NCBI GenBank assembly: GCA_018970175.1 | Contig: JAGWWV010000021.1 | Location: 1-35,452, forward strand | Origin: Acidobacteriota bacterium | GTDB lineage: Bacteria > Actinomycetota > Acidimicrobiia > Acidimicrobiales > Ilumatobacteraceae | Direction: 5' to 3' | Length of the DNA: 35,452 nt | In this document: piece after piece, positions 1-7,709 of the stretch | How positions within the stretch are numbered: the first letter of the stretch is position 1 | Layout of the letters: every line of letters starts with the position of its first letter | Translations under genes and position numbers: made by a program | Notes under the pieces: generated by a model | Told to the model about the DNA's origin: nothing | The model's input: the letters and a program-made list of their open reading frames with translations, nothing else | Databases searched by the model: none

Positions 1-219
1 AGTGAAGTGGCGCGAATGATCGGCAGCGCGCGCTGTGGCGCGGTCGTGCCGCCCGACGACGCCGACGCGCTCGTCGCAGCATTGCGGTCTCTTCTCGACG
101 CACCCGCCGAACTTGCGGCGATGGGTGCTCGGGGCCGGACGTGGGTGGTCGAACACGCGTCCCCCGCGCGCGTGGGGGAGTCCTACGCTGCTCTCATCGA
201 GCGCTTGGCCAAACGGTGA
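1..219 (+). CDS. Glycosyltransferase family 4, C-terminal fragment
   Basis: The frame is open from the first base of the window and stops at TGA 217-219, so only the last 72 residues are present. The segment GAVVPPDDADALVAALRSLL followed by MGARGRTWV and a final SYAALIERL matches the end of GT-B fold family 4 glycosyltransferases, where the nucleotide-sugar site is followed by a 'pp.d..aLa.al..ll.d' helix and a C-terminal helix packed on the N-domain. Such enzymes transfer a sugar from a nucleotide donor onto a lipid-linked or wall glycan at the cytoplasmic face. The guanylyltransferase and Gmd genes downstream fit a polysaccharide role. Donor and acceptor cannot be told from this fragment. 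Confidence 0.75.
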   Translation, partial: SEVARMIGSARCGAVVPPDDADALVAALRSLLDAPAELAAMGARGRTWVVEHASPARVGESYAALIERLAKR

Positions 220-257
220 CCGGTCCGCAGGAGCGGCCGATTCCAGCGTCGAGCAGA

Positions 258-263
258 TAGCCT
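258..263 (+). promoter_or_regulatory. -10 element TAGCCT, leaderless start of the His-rich protein
   Basis: TAGCCT lies nine bases before the GTG at 273, so transcription would begin at or next to the start codon. No -35 match is evident. The gene has no Shine-Dalgarno sequence, which agrees with a leaderless transcript. Confidence 0.55.
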
Positions 264-272
264 CGCAGTCTC

Positions 273-1082
273 GTGGGTAAAGCATCGTCGGCCAAGAGAG
301 TCGCCCGACTGGCCAGCAAGGGCAAAGGGAAGAAGATCCGGTTCCAAGGCGGAACTCTCTTCCCGACGATCATCGTCGTCATTCTCATCGTTGGTCTGGC
401 GCTCGTCGCCTACGCCCGCTCGGGCACCTCGTCGGCGACCGAACCTCCCACGACGAACGATCACTGGCACGTGTCGTACGGCTTCTACGCCTGCGACAAG
501 TACCTGCCGAACCTCGTCGGCAACAAGGAAGAACCTCTCGACGAGGAGTACTTCAAGTACGGCATCCACAGCCACGACGACGGTGTCATTCACTGGCACC
601 CGCAGGGTCTCGCCACGGGCAAGCGCGCCAAGTTCGGCGTCTTCCTCGATGTGTACGACGTCGAAGTTTCGAACTCGAAGATCCAGTTCCCGGCCGAGCA
701 AAACGGCGGCGCAAAGTACGAAGAGGGCGAAGAGAAGTGCAACGGCAAGGACGCCACGCTGAAAGCGTTCGTCTGGGACCAGTACGACAAGCCCGATGCG
801 AAGAAGATGTTGATCGGCGACTTCGACAACATCCGCATCAAGCAGGACGGCATGGTCATCGTGCTCGCGTTCGTTGCCGATGACACCGAAGTTCCGTTGC
901 CCGACACGGCGGCGAACCTGCCCGAGCTCGGCGCCGCCGACTCAGGCGGTGCACCCACCACGACCGTTGCCGGAGCCACGACGGTGCCGGGTGAAACAAC
1001 GACCACGGTTGCCGGCGCATCAACGACAACCGTCGCCGGCGAAACGACGACGACCGTCGTCACCACCACAAGCGAGGGCTAG
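273..1082 (+). CDS. Membrane-anchored His-rich extracytoplasmic protein of unknown function
   Basis: This 269-residue protein starts at GTG 273, placed just after a -10 hexamer. Residues 1-28 are Lys/Arg-rich and cytoplasmic, residues 29-48 form one membrane helix, and the rest should lie outside. The outer part carries DHWH (63-66), Cys74, HSH (99-101) and HWH (107-109), a histidine cluster that looks able to bind a metal. I recall similar 'DHWH...CD...H.H..G..H.HP' proteins in other Actinobacteria but cannot assign a function. Residues from about 225 to the end are a low-complexity tail built of TTTVAG-like repeats, a feature common in exported Acidimicrobiia proteins and a possible O-glycosylation or spacer region. 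The guanylyltransferase gene follows after seven bases, so they are probably co-transcribed. Confidence 0.8.
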   Translation: MGKASSAKRVARLASKGKGKKIRFQGGTLFPTIIVVILIVGLALVAYARSGTSSATEPPTTNDHWHVSYGFYACDKYLPNLVGNKEEPLDEEYFKYGIHSHDDGVIHWHPQGLATGKRAKFGVFLDVYDVEVSNSKIQFPAEQNGGAKYEEGEEKCNGKDATLKAFVWDQYDKPDAKKMLIGDFDNIRIKQDGMVIVLAFVADDTEVPLPDTAANLPELGAADSGGAPTTTVAGATTVPGETTTTVAGASTTTVAGETTTTVVTTTSEG

Positions 1083-1089
1083 TACCGGC

Positions 1090-2082
1090 GTGGACGCCGT
1101 CATCCTCGTTGGCGGCTTTGGGACGCGTCTCCGGCCGTTGACCCTCAGCGTGCCCAAGCCGCTTCTGCCCGTCGGCAACGTGCCCATCGTCGAGCGCATC
1201 ATCGCGAGCCTCGAACGGGCCGGAGTCACACGCGCCGTTCTTGCCCTCGGTTTCAAGCCCGAGCCGTTCATCGCCGCGTTTCCCGACGGCCGCTGTGGGG
1301 GAGTCGCGCTGGACTACGCAGTCGAACCCGAACCGCTCGACACCGCGGGGGCGATCGCGTTTGCGGCTCGGCACGCGGGCATCTCATCTACGTTCATCGT
1401 GGCGAACGGCGACATTCTCACCAGCCTCGACGTGTCGCGCGTCGTCGAGTTCCACCGCGCATCGGGTGCCGAGGGGACATTGCACCTCGTTCCGGTTGAT
1501 GATCCGTCGCAGTTCGGGGTCGTCGAAACCGACGCATCGGGTCGCGTTCTTCGCTTCGTCGAAAAGCCCGCCCCGGGCGAGTCGATCAGTCGCAACGTCA
1601 ACGCGGGTACGTACGTTCTCGAGCCGTCGGTCATCGACCGGGTGCCGGTCGGTGCAAAGGTTTCGATCGAGCGCGTCGTCTTTCCGGCAATGGTCGAATC
1701 GGCGTCGCTCTATGCGGTGGCCACCGACGACGCGTGGGTCGACACGGGTCGCCCCGAAACGTTCCTGTCGGCGAATCTCGCGACCGTCGACGCGGCAGGT
1801 GGTTCCGTGGTCCACCCGACGGCGCGGGTCGGTACCGGTTGTGTCGTTGAACGCAGCGTCGTTGGCGCGGGTGCAACCATCGGTGCGGGTGCGCGAATCA
1901 CGGCGTCGGTCGTCTTTTCCGGCGCCTCGGTAGGTGCCGACGCATCGGTCGACCACAGCCTGGTCATGGGACGCATCGGGGCCGGGGTGGTCGCGAGCAG
2001 CGTCGTGGTGGGCGAAGATGGTGTTATCGACGACGGTGCACGCATCTCGGGGGCAAAGATCCCCGCGCCCGAAGGTTCCTAG
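1090..2082 (+). CDS. Nucleotidyltransferase, mannose-1-phosphate guanylyltransferase-like
   Basis: The enzyme is predicted to couple a sugar-1-phosphate to NTP, most likely making GDP-mannose. GTG 1090 starts the protein exactly at its N-terminal beta strand, giving 330 residues; longer in-frame starts would add a basic, unrelated extension inside the preceding gene. The signature GGFGTRLRPLT is at residues 8-18, KP at 23-24, and NGDILTSLD and VEKP follow in the catalytic domain. From about residue 235 the protein becomes a left-handed beta-helix of hexapeptide repeats, as in GDP-mannose and glucose-1-phosphate pyrophosphorylases. Its stop overlaps the next start in TAGTG. A phosphomannomutase and Gmd in the same window support GDP-mannose, but a glucose-1-phosphate thymidylyl- or uridylyltransferase cannot be excluded from sequence alone. 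Confidence 0.85.
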   Translation: MDAVILVGGFGTRLRPLTLSVPKPLLPVGNVPIVERIIASLERAGVTRAVLALGFKPEPFIAAFPDGRCGGVALDYAVEPEPLDTAGAIAFAARHAGISSTFIVANGDILTSLDVSRVVEFHRASGAEGTLHLVPVDDPSQFGVVETDASGRVLRFVEKPAPGESISRNVNAGTYVLEPSVIDRVPVGAKVSIERVVFPAMVESASLYAVATDDAWVDTGRPETFLSANLATVDAAGGSVVHPTARVGTGCVVERSVVGAGATIGAGARITASVVFSGASVGADASVDHSLVMGRIGAGVVASSVVVGEDGVIDDGARISGAKIPAPEGS

Positions 2083-2990
2083 TGCGCGCGCTCGTCTGCG
2101 GCGGCGCGGGTTTCATCGGCTCGCATCTCGTCGACCGCCTGCTCGCCGACGGTCACGCCGTCGAAGTGGTCGATGATCTCAGCACCGGATCGTTTGCCAA
2201 CCTTGCAGCCGCACGATCCGCGGGTGGAGAGCTGAAGATCCACAACGTCGACGTCACCGCGCCCGAGTTCCTTGATCTCGTCTCATTGCGTCGGCCCGAC
2301 GTGATCTTCCAGATGACCGCGCTGTCGCCCGCGTCGGCGCACGCCATCTCCTCGGTCGGTTCGGCCGCGCAGGTTGTTGCCGCGCTCGAAGCCGCCCGCC
2401 TGTACGGAGCGGCGAAGGTTGTCGTCGGTCTGCCGGCGACGTTGTTGTACGGCGAAGTCGCCGTGCGCGACATTCCGGCGAAGGAGGGCAAGTTCGCCGA
2501 TGCGGTGAACGTACCGAACGTCATCGCGCGCGCGATCCTCGATCTTCTCTCCGTCTACCGCGAAGTGCACGCGGTCGAATACACCGCGCTTGCTGTGTCG
2601 AACGTGTACGGACCGCGCCAACGCACCGAAGACGGAGTTGTCGCATCGTTCGCCGCCGCGCTTGCCGCGGGCGAGGCCCCCGAGATGTACGGGTCGGGCC
2701 GGCAAACCCGTGACTTCATCTACGTCGAAGACGTCGTCGATGCCTACGTGCGCGCCGCGACGAAAGGTGACGGTCTGCTCATCAACATCGGCACGGGGGT
2801 GCAAACGACGATCACGGGTCTGTGGAAGGCGATGGGCGGCGCGACCGGGCTGCGTCCGACCGTGGTGAAGGCGCGCCCCGGTGACATCACCCGCTTCGCC
2901 ATTTCTCCCGTGCGGGCACGCATTCACCTCGCGTGGGCACCGTTCACCGACCTCGCCGACGGGCTCGCGGCGCTGCTCGGCGGCAATTGA
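2082..2990 (+). CDS. NAD-dependent epimerase/dehydratase-like extended SDR, catalytic dyad apparently lost
   Basis: This 302-residue protein has the extended-SDR plan: the nucleotide-binding GGAGFIGSH at residues 7-15, DDLSTG at 31-36, VYGPRQ at 175-180 and TRDFIYVEDV near residue 208. These features resemble UDP-glucose 4-epimerase and dTDP-glucose dehydratase relatives. In those enzymes a YxxxK pair sits about 31 residues before the YGPRQ tyrosine; here residues 141-150 read AVNVPNVIAR, with no Tyr or Lys in reach, and the usual Ser/Thr motif is GLPATLLYG. NAD binding is therefore likely but normal catalysis doubtful. The GTG start overlaps the stop of the guanylyltransferase gene by one base, so the two are translationally coupled. 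It may be a nucleotide-sugar binding or non-catalytic partner protein. Confidence 0.8.
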   Translation: MRALVCGGAGFIGSHLVDRLLADGHAVEVVDDLSTGSFANLAAARSAGGELKIHNVDVTAPEFLDLVSLRRPDVIFQMTALSPASAHAISSVGSAAQVVAALEAARLYGAAKVVVGLPATLLYGEVAVRDIPAKEGKFADAVNVPNVIARAILDLLSVYREVHAVEYTALAVSNVYGPRQRTEDGVVASFAAALAAGEAPEMYGSGRQTRDFIYVEDVVDAYVRAATKGDGLLINIGTGVQTTITGLWKAMGGATGLRPTVVKARPGDITRFAISPVRARIHLAWAPFTDLADGLAALLGGN

Positions 2991-3004
2991 CCGCTGCGAC
3001 GGCG

Positions 3005-3718
3005 CTACCGGAACAGGTCTTCCGAGGCGGGACGAACGATCTCGTCCATGCTCGCCTCGCGGAACCACGATGGATCCGCACCACGCACGACACCGACGGG
3101 CACGCCGTTCGACTTGCCCATCACCAGTTCGGCCGCACTCGCAAGTTCATCGGCAATGGCGACCTCGGTGACCTGCATCGTGCGTCCGAGCGCATCGGGT
3201 GTGCCGCGCAGGTCGAGAACCCCCGCGATGCCGGCCACACCGATGGCGACATCGGTGAGACCCTTGCGCCACGGGCGTCCGAAGGTGTCGCTGACGATGA
3301 CGCCGACGCTCACACCGAGCTGTGCCTTCACGATGTCGCGGATTCGGCGGGCTGACCTGTCGCTGTCGAGCGGGAGAAGGGCCGCCTGTCCACGTTGCAC
3401 GTTCGACAGGTCGATTCCACTGTTCGCGCACACGAAGCCGTGCGTGGTTTCCGTGATGATGAGGTCGCCCCGCCGGCGCACGATGCGCACGGCTTCTTGT
3501 TCGACGAGCGCCTTGTGCGACAACGGGTCGTCGGGGTCGATCTCGACCAACCGACCCTCGGCCTTCGAGACGATCTTCTGGGTCACGACGAGGACGTCGT
3601 GGTCGAGCAACGGACCGTTCGGTTCGGTGCGACACGCGTCGACGATGACGTCGCCCAACTGCATTCCGGGAACGATCTCGCCGATTCCCTCGACACCCCA
3701 TGCCGTCAATCTGTTCAT
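3005..3718 (-). CDS. cofE: Coenzyme F420-0:L-glutamate ligase
   Basis: CofE adds glutamate residues, using GTP, to F420-0 in the cytoplasm. The 237-residue product shows GVEGIGEIVPG at the N-terminus, TQKIVSKAEGR, ITETTHGFVCANSGID and SDTFGRPWRKGLTDVAIG, all hallmarks of the family. Its length is that of the stand-alone ligase. Mycobacterial FbiB carries an extra C-terminal flavin domain of about 200 residues that reduces dehydro-F420-0; that domain is absent here and must be encoded elsewhere if the pathway runs through dehydro-F420-0. The gene follows cofD after seven bases on the same strand, so the two form an operon. Its 3' end is 14 bases from the convergent SDR gene. Confidence 0.93.
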   Translation of the reverse strand: MNRLTAWGVEGIGEIVPGMQLGDVIVDACRTEPNGPLLDHDVLVVTQKIVSKAEGRLVEIDPDDPLSHKALVEQEAVRIVRRRGDLIITETTHGFVCANSGIDLSNVQRGQAALLPLDSDRSARRIRDIVKAQLGVSVGVIVSDTFGRPWRKGLTDVAIGVAGIAGVLDLRGTPDALGRTMQVTEVAIADELASAAELVMGKSNGVPVGVVRGADPSWFREASMDEIVRPASEDLFR

Positions 3719-3725
3719 GATCCCC

Positions 3726-4697
3726 TCATCGTGTCACGCCGTACCGCTCGAGACCCACGGCGGCGAGACAGGTGCGCGTGAGTTCGGCGGCGATCGCGGG
3801 TGTTTTCATCACGGTGTTGGCGACGACGCAGCGCATGCCGGCTGCCTCGACCTGCGGGGCGAGGGCCGCATCGGCAGTGTCGATCACCAAGGTGCCGGCG
3901 ATCGGTGCGTACAGGCGTGCGACTCCGACGACGCTCGCCTCGTGGCCGAGTTCGACGAGCATGCGGTCGGCGGGACCCTTCAGTGCCGCGCCGGCAACGA
4001 TGGGCGACACCGCGACAACGGTGTCGCGCCGTGCGGCGAGAGTCGCATCGAAGTCGCGCAGGGCGCGCATCGGACCGATCGAGACGATGGGGTTCGATGG
4101 TGCGATGACGACGGCTCGCGACGTGCGCAGTTCGTCAAGGCCGAGCGGTCGTGCGCGGTCGGCCCCGTCGAAGATGACGTCGCGAACGGGCACGTCGTGG
4201 CGCAGCTTCACGAAGTATTCCTGGAACGAAATCTCGGACCCGTCGGTCAAAGTGACGATCGTCGAGACGCGTTCGTTCGACATCGGAATGACACGAAAGT
4301 CGATGCCGAAGGCGCGAACGATTTCGGTCGTCACATCCGCGAGGGTGGCGCCCTCGGCGAGCCGCGTCGTGCGGTAGAAATGCGTCGCGAGGTCCCGGTT
4401 GCCGAGACCGAACCAGTTTTCGCCGGCGCGCGACGACACCGGTCGCACGTCGGCGAATCTTTCGAGCGCCTGCATCGTCGTCCACGCCTCGTCGGCAAGA
4501 CCCCAACCCCGTTCCGCGTCGATGGCACCGGAGACGGTGTAGGTGACGGTGTCGAGATCGGGAGAAATCGCAAGACCGTGCATCACGGTGTCGTCGCCCG
4601 TGTTCACGATCGTCATCAATTCGTCGTGTTGAACGACGAGAGCCGCTCCACGCAACAACCGTGCGGCACCAACACCCCCGGAGACCACCGTGATCAT
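3726..4697 (-). CDS. cofD: 2-phospho-L-lactate (or phosphoenolpyruvyl) transferase of F420 synthesis
   Basis: CofD/FbiA transfers the phospholactyl or phosphoenolpyruvyl group from its guanylylated donor to the deazaflavin Fo, giving F420-0 or dehydro-F420-0. The 323-residue protein begins at ATG 4697 with [14 protein letters not shown], the family's N-terminal phosphate-binding loop, and continues with [36 protein letters not shown] and [11 protein letters not shown]. These fit the family over the full length. It lies directly upstream of cofE. The 62-base gap to the divergent gmd gene must hold both promoters; TACGAT at 4725-4730 on the minus strand is a possible -10 for cofD but would leave a leader of about 20 bases. 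Actinobacterial members use a PEP-derived donor, which is general knowledge and not visible here. Confidence 0.93.
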   Translation of the reverse strand: MITVVSGGVGAARLLRGAALVVQHDELMTIVNTGDDTVMHGLAISPDLDTVTYTVSGAIDAERGWGLADEAWTTMQALERFADVRPVSSRAGENWFGLGNRDLATHFYRTTRLAEGATLADVTTEIVRAFGIDFRVIPMSNERVSTIVTLTDGSEISFQEYFVKLRHDVPVRDVIFDGADRARPLGLDELRTSRAVVIAPSNPIVSIGPMRALRDFDATLAARRDTVVAVSPIVAGAALKGPADRMLVELGHEASVVGVARLYAPIAGTLVIDTADAALAPQVEAAGMRCVVANTVMKTPAIAAELTRTCLAAVGLERYGVTR

Positions 4698-4743
4698 TCG
4701 CCGTACCCGCCGCGCACGCCCCCGATCGTACGGGCGGCACTGT

Positions 4744-4749
4744 TAGAGT
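4744..4749 (+). promoter_or_regulatory. -10 element TAGAGT, leaderless start of gmd
   Basis: TAGAGT ends ten bases before ATG 4760. There is no Shine-Dalgarno sequence between it and the start, so a leaderless or near-leaderless transcript is expected. Confidence 0.5.
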
Positions 4750-4759
4750 CGGCAGCCGT

Positions 4760-5746
4760 ATGGCACGCGCACTCATCACCGGCATCACCGGCCAGGACGG
4801 CCAACATTTGGCTGAATTCCTCCACGGCAAGGGATACGAGGTGTTCGGCGTGGTGAAGGGCCAGAACAACCCGCGTGGACAGCAGATCCGCGAAGAGTTC
4901 CCCTTCGTCCAGGTGCTGTCGGGCGACCTCACCGACCTGCCGAGTCTGGTGTCGTGCCTCGAGGCCGCACAACCCACCGAGGTGTACAACCTCGGTGCAA
5001 TTTCGTTCGTGCACTTCTCGTGGACGCAGGCCGAGTTGACGGCCAACACCACCGGCCTCGGCGTGTTGCGCATGCTCGAGGCGATCCGCATGGTGGGCGG
5101 CCAGCAGAACAACCCGATCCGTTTCTACCAAGCGTCGTCGTCCGAGATGTTCGGCAAGGTGCGCGAGGTTCCCCAGAGTGAGTTGACGCCGTTCCACCCC
5201 CGCTCGCCGTACGGCTGCGCCAAGGTGTTCGGCCACGACATCACGGTGAACTACCGCGAGAGCTACGGCCTCTATGCGTGCTCGGGAATTCTCTTCAACC
5301 ACGAAGGCCCGCGTCGCGGCCTCGAGTTCGTCACGCGAAAAATCTCGAATGCAGTCGCCCGCATCAAGCTGGGTGTCCAAAAGGACATCTCGCTTGGCAA
5401 CCTCGACGCCAAGCGCGACTGGGGTTACGCGGGTGACTACGTGAAGGCGATGTGGTTGATGTTGCAGCAGCCCGAGCCCGACGACTACGTCGTCGCCACC
5501 GGCGAAACGCACTCCATCGAGGAATTCCTGCAGTTGGCGTTCGCCGAAGTCGGCATCACCGACTGGCGTCCGTACGTGAAGCAAGACCCGCGGTTCTTCC
5601 GGCCCGCCGAAGTCGACTTGTTGATCGGCGACGCGACAAAGGCCAAGACCAAGCTCGGTTGGACACCCGAGGTCGACTTTCCCGGTCTGGTTCAGATGAT
5701 GGTGCGTCACGACCTCGCGGTCGAGTCGGCCAAGCTCGGCAAGTAG
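4760..5746 (+). CDS. gmd: GDP-mannose 4,6-dehydratase
   Basis: Gmd converts GDP-D-mannose to GDP-4-keto-6-deoxy-D-mannose using tightly bound NADP, the entry to GDP-fucose, GDP-rhamnose and related sugars. The 328-residue protein carries GITGQDGQ (8-15) at the cofactor site, SSSEMFG (126-132), SPYGCAK with Tyr151 and Lys155 as the catalytic pair, the family-specific NHEGPRRG, and [20 protein letters not shown]. These motifs, especially EMFG and DAKRDWG, separate Gmd from other SDR dehydratases. Its start is set by the leaderless -10 element upstream. No clear GDP-fucose synthase or GDP-6-deoxymannose reductase is present in the window, so the final sugar is unknown. It ends six bases before the convergent flippase gene. 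Confidence 0.93.
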   Translation: MARALITGITGQDGQHLAEFLHGKGYEVFGVVKGQNNPRGQQIREEFPFVQVLSGDLTDLPSLVSCLEAAQPTEVYNLGAISFVHFSWTQAELTANTTGLGVLRMLEAIRMVGGQQNNPIRFYQASSSEMFGKVREVPQSELTPFHPRSPYGCAKVFGHDITVNYRESYGLYACSGILFNHEGPRRGLEFVTRKISNAVARIKLGVQKDISLGNLDAKRDWGYAGDYVKAMWLMLQQPEPDDYVVATGETHSIEEFLQLAFAEVGITDWRPYVKQDPRFFRPAEVDLLIGDATKAKTKLGWTPEVDFPGLVQMMVRHDLAVESAKLGK

Positions 5747-5752
5747 CGCGTT

Positions 5753-7090
5753 TCAGCCCTCGAGGGGGCGCTCGGTCAACGCTTCGATCAGCGACCCCGT
5801 GTCGGGGCAATCGCCGCTCGCCATGCGTGCCCGCAGTGCGATGCCGAACACCACCAGCGCGGCCGCCGACGACGCAACCGCTGCCGACTCGACACGCAGG
5901 AAGAGGTCGTCGCTTGCCAACCAGGTGACGACGACGAACGTCACCATGGCAACGGCCCATCCGAGCGCCACCCACTTGTGACCGTGCAACGCGATGACGG
6001 CTTGTGACGTGCCGAGGGCGAGCATGTAGAGCGCGCTGCCGAGGGCCAGCAACGTGAGGGTTCGACGGTCGAGGCCACCTTCGTAGACGACCTCGAGAAT
6101 CTTCGGCCCGACGATTGCAGAGCCCGCGACGCCGAGAACACCGATGCCGATGACTGCCACGACGAGGCGGCGGAACGCGATGCGGAATTCGAAGAGATCA
6201 CCGTGTGCCGCCAGCCGTGCGAGACGGGGGAGAAGTGCGGCCTGAATCGCCTGGAAGAGAAACAACGGCACGCGGGCGAGAATGACACCGTTGCCGAACT
6301 GCGTCACCGCCTCGGCCTGTGCCGAACTTGCCAGAACATCGACGCCGATTGGTGCGGCGTTCACCAGCGCTGCAGCAAGCACCGAACCGCCGAGCAACCA
6401 TCCGAGGTTCGGCGTGATTTCGGCCCACGACGCAGGGGGCCCGTCGTCGGTGCGCAGCGCGCCACGCGATGCGACGATGGCGACGCCGAGCAGTGGCGCC
6501 GCCGCAACCACCATGGCGTAGGCGCCGACGACCTCGACACCGACGAGCCACAGCACGACGCAGCCGACGATGCGAGTGGCCCCGTCGAAGCCCATGACGA
6601 TGCCGTAGTCGACGAACCGGCCCGACCCCGAACAAATCCCGCGCGCCAGGTGCGTGGGTGCGTAGGCGAGGAACGCGACGAGCAACGCCGCGGTGACGAC
6701 CCAGTTCTTTTCGAAGAAGTCGCGCGTGATCCACGGGCTGCCGATGAGCACGATGACGCTGACGAGCGCTGCGAAGGCAACCGCGAGGGGCGCGACCTTG
6801 CGGATGACGGGCAAACCGCCCTGGCCCAGTTCGCGACGGTGGGCAAGTGCGCGACCGACCTCTTGTTCGATCGGCATGAAGAAACCGGGGGCGAGTGCAA
6901 AGGTCGCGAACCACAGCGCGACGATCGGCTTGAAGCCTTCCTTGCCGAGGGCCTGTTGGCCCACCTTGAAAAACGCGTAACTGGAGATGCCTGCGACGAG
7001 GAGTCCCACACCGACCGGAACGGTCCCTTCGGGGACTGCGGCCTTGATGGTGTCGATGCGCTTGGCACCGCTGGGAGATTCACTGCTCAC
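5753..7090 (-). CDS. Polysaccharide flippase-like membrane protein (MOP superfamily, Wzx type)
   Basis: The 445-residue protein is almost wholly hydrophobic, with about 12-14 predicted membrane helices beginning near residue 25. The arrangement, with conserved charged positions in early helices and segments such as RVPLFLFQAIQAALLPRLA in the middle, is typical of MOP-superfamily exporters that flip lipid-linked oligosaccharides across the membrane. Neighbouring glycosyltransferases and nucleotide-sugar enzymes support that role. GTG 7090 is the chosen start because a TAGCCT hexamer lies nine bases upstream. Substrate cannot be inferred, and a general MATE-like transporter is an alternative. 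Confidence 0.75.
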   Translation of the reverse strand: MSSESPSGAKRIDTIKAAVPEGTVPVGVGLLVAGISSYAFFKVGQQALGKEGFKPIVALWFATFALAPGFFMPIEQEVGRALAHRRELGQGGLPVIRKVAPLAVAFAALVSVIVLIGSPWITRDFFEKNWVVTAALLVAFLAYAPTHLARGICSGSGRFVDYGIVMGFDGATRIVGCVVLWLVGVEVVGAYAMVVAAAPLLGVAIVASRGALRTDDGPPASWAEITPNLGWLLGGSVLAAALVNAAPIGVDVLASSAQAEAVTQFGNGVILARVPLFLFQAIQAALLPRLARLAAHGDLFEFRIAFRRLVVAVIGIGVLGVAGSAIVGPKILEVVYEGGLDRRTLTLLALGSALYMLALGTSQAVIALHGHKWVALGWAVAMVTFVVVTWLASDDLFLRVESAAVASSAAALVVFGIALRARMASGDCPDTGSLIEALTERPLEG

Positions 7091-7099
7091 GCGCCCCGC

Positions 7100-7105
7100 A
7101 GGCTA
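7100..7105 (-). promoter_or_regulatory. -10 element TAGCCT, leaderless start of the flippase gene
   Basis: On the minus strand TAGCCT lies nine bases before GTG 7090, the same hexamer and spacing as before the genes at 273 and 7710. It gives the flippase its own promoter, separate from the gene upstream. Confidence 0.55.
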
Positions 7106-7143
7106 GTGCGAGGCGCGTGAGCGGCGGGGGGTTCGGTTGTCCG

Positions 7144-7563
7144 TCAGGCGGAGGCGGTGACTTTCGAGCGCAGCGTGTCGATGGTTTCGGTCACGGTCTT
7201 CGTGGCGGTGCCCACGACCTTTTCGGCTGCTTCCTTCGCGGAATTTGCAACGGCCGTCGCGCGCGCGCTGACTGCGGCACCCGCAGCGGTGACATCACCG
7301 AACGACGAAGGGATACGTGCCTGGATGGCCGAGGTCAGCTCGCGGCGGCGAACCTGAACCTGCTGGAAGGCAAGGACGCCACTGCCAACGGTGACGTACG
7401 CGACGTCCTTCGTGAGGTTGGTTGCCAGCTCGACTGCACGCTTGGTGTTCTCGCGGGCCGTTTCGACGTTCTTCTTCACGTCGAAGTTGGTGAGGTCGAT
7501 GCCGGGAAGCTGAATGTTGGGGAGCTTGTCGAACTTCGGGAGTTTGAAGGAGGGAGTTGCCAT
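7144..7563 (-). CDS. Small helical protein, phasin/HbhA-like in character, function unknown
   Basis: The 139-residue product has a Pro/Lys-rich N-terminus (PSFKLPKFDKLPNIQLPGID) followed by long amphipathic helices rich in Ala, Val, Thr and Lys. A central segment, DVAYVTVGSGVLAFQQVQVRRREL, contains a short hydrophobic stretch followed by arginines. I remember similar sequences as hypothetical proteins in Actinobacteria. Phasin-like surface or membrane binding is only a guess from composition. ATG 7563 is chosen over the GTG two codons upstream because the -10 hexamer lies seven bases before the ATG. The best -35/-10 promoter in the window precedes it, which suggests strong expression. Confidence 0.65.
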   Translation of the reverse strand: MATPSFKLPKFDKLPNIQLPGIDLTNFDVKKNVETARENTKRAVELATNLTKDVAYVTVGSGVLAFQQVQVRRRELTSAIQARIPSSFGDVTAAGAAVSARATAVANSAKEAAEKVVGTATKTVTETIDTLRSKVTASA

Positions 7564-7570
7564 GCGCACA

Positions 7571-7599
7571 ACCGTACCCAGTCGCGCTAACTATTGCAA
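7571..7599 (-). promoter_or_regulatory. Full -35/-10 promoter (TTGCAA, 17-base spacer, TACGGT)
   Basis: On the minus strand TTGCAA (7599-7594) is followed by exactly 17 bases and then TACGGT (7576-7571), which ends seven bases before ATG 7563. This is the only place in the window where I found a convincing -35 element with optimal spacing. Confidence 0.6.
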
Positions 7600-7694
7600 G
7601 CAGTTGCCGGGCGGTTCGGGCGTTGAATTTCGTCACGCCGGCGGGCCCTGCTCACCCAATAGCGCAGCAGAGCCGGTTTCCGGTGCCCCCGAAC

Positions 7695-7700
7695 TAGCCT
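7695..7700 (+). promoter_or_regulatory. -10 element TAGCCT, leaderless start of the GT2 operon
   Basis: TAGCCT is nine bases before GTG 7710. The divergent gap (7564-7709) holds this element and the promoter of the small helical protein; nothing else was recognised in it. Confidence 0.55.
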
Positions 7701-7709
7701 CGCCCCATC

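Noticed and set aside
951-1079. Repeated ACGACC-type bases as a DNA repeat or CRISPR-like array
   Set aside because: The period follows codons of the TTTVAG protein repeat within the frame of the anchored protein, with no conserved spacer structure.
3048-4856. 602-residue open frame on the plus strand opposite cofE and cofD
   Set aside because: Its translation is Arg/Ser/Thr-rich low-complexity sequence, and both cofD and cofE on the other strand match known families over their full length. Long antisense frames are expected at this GC content.
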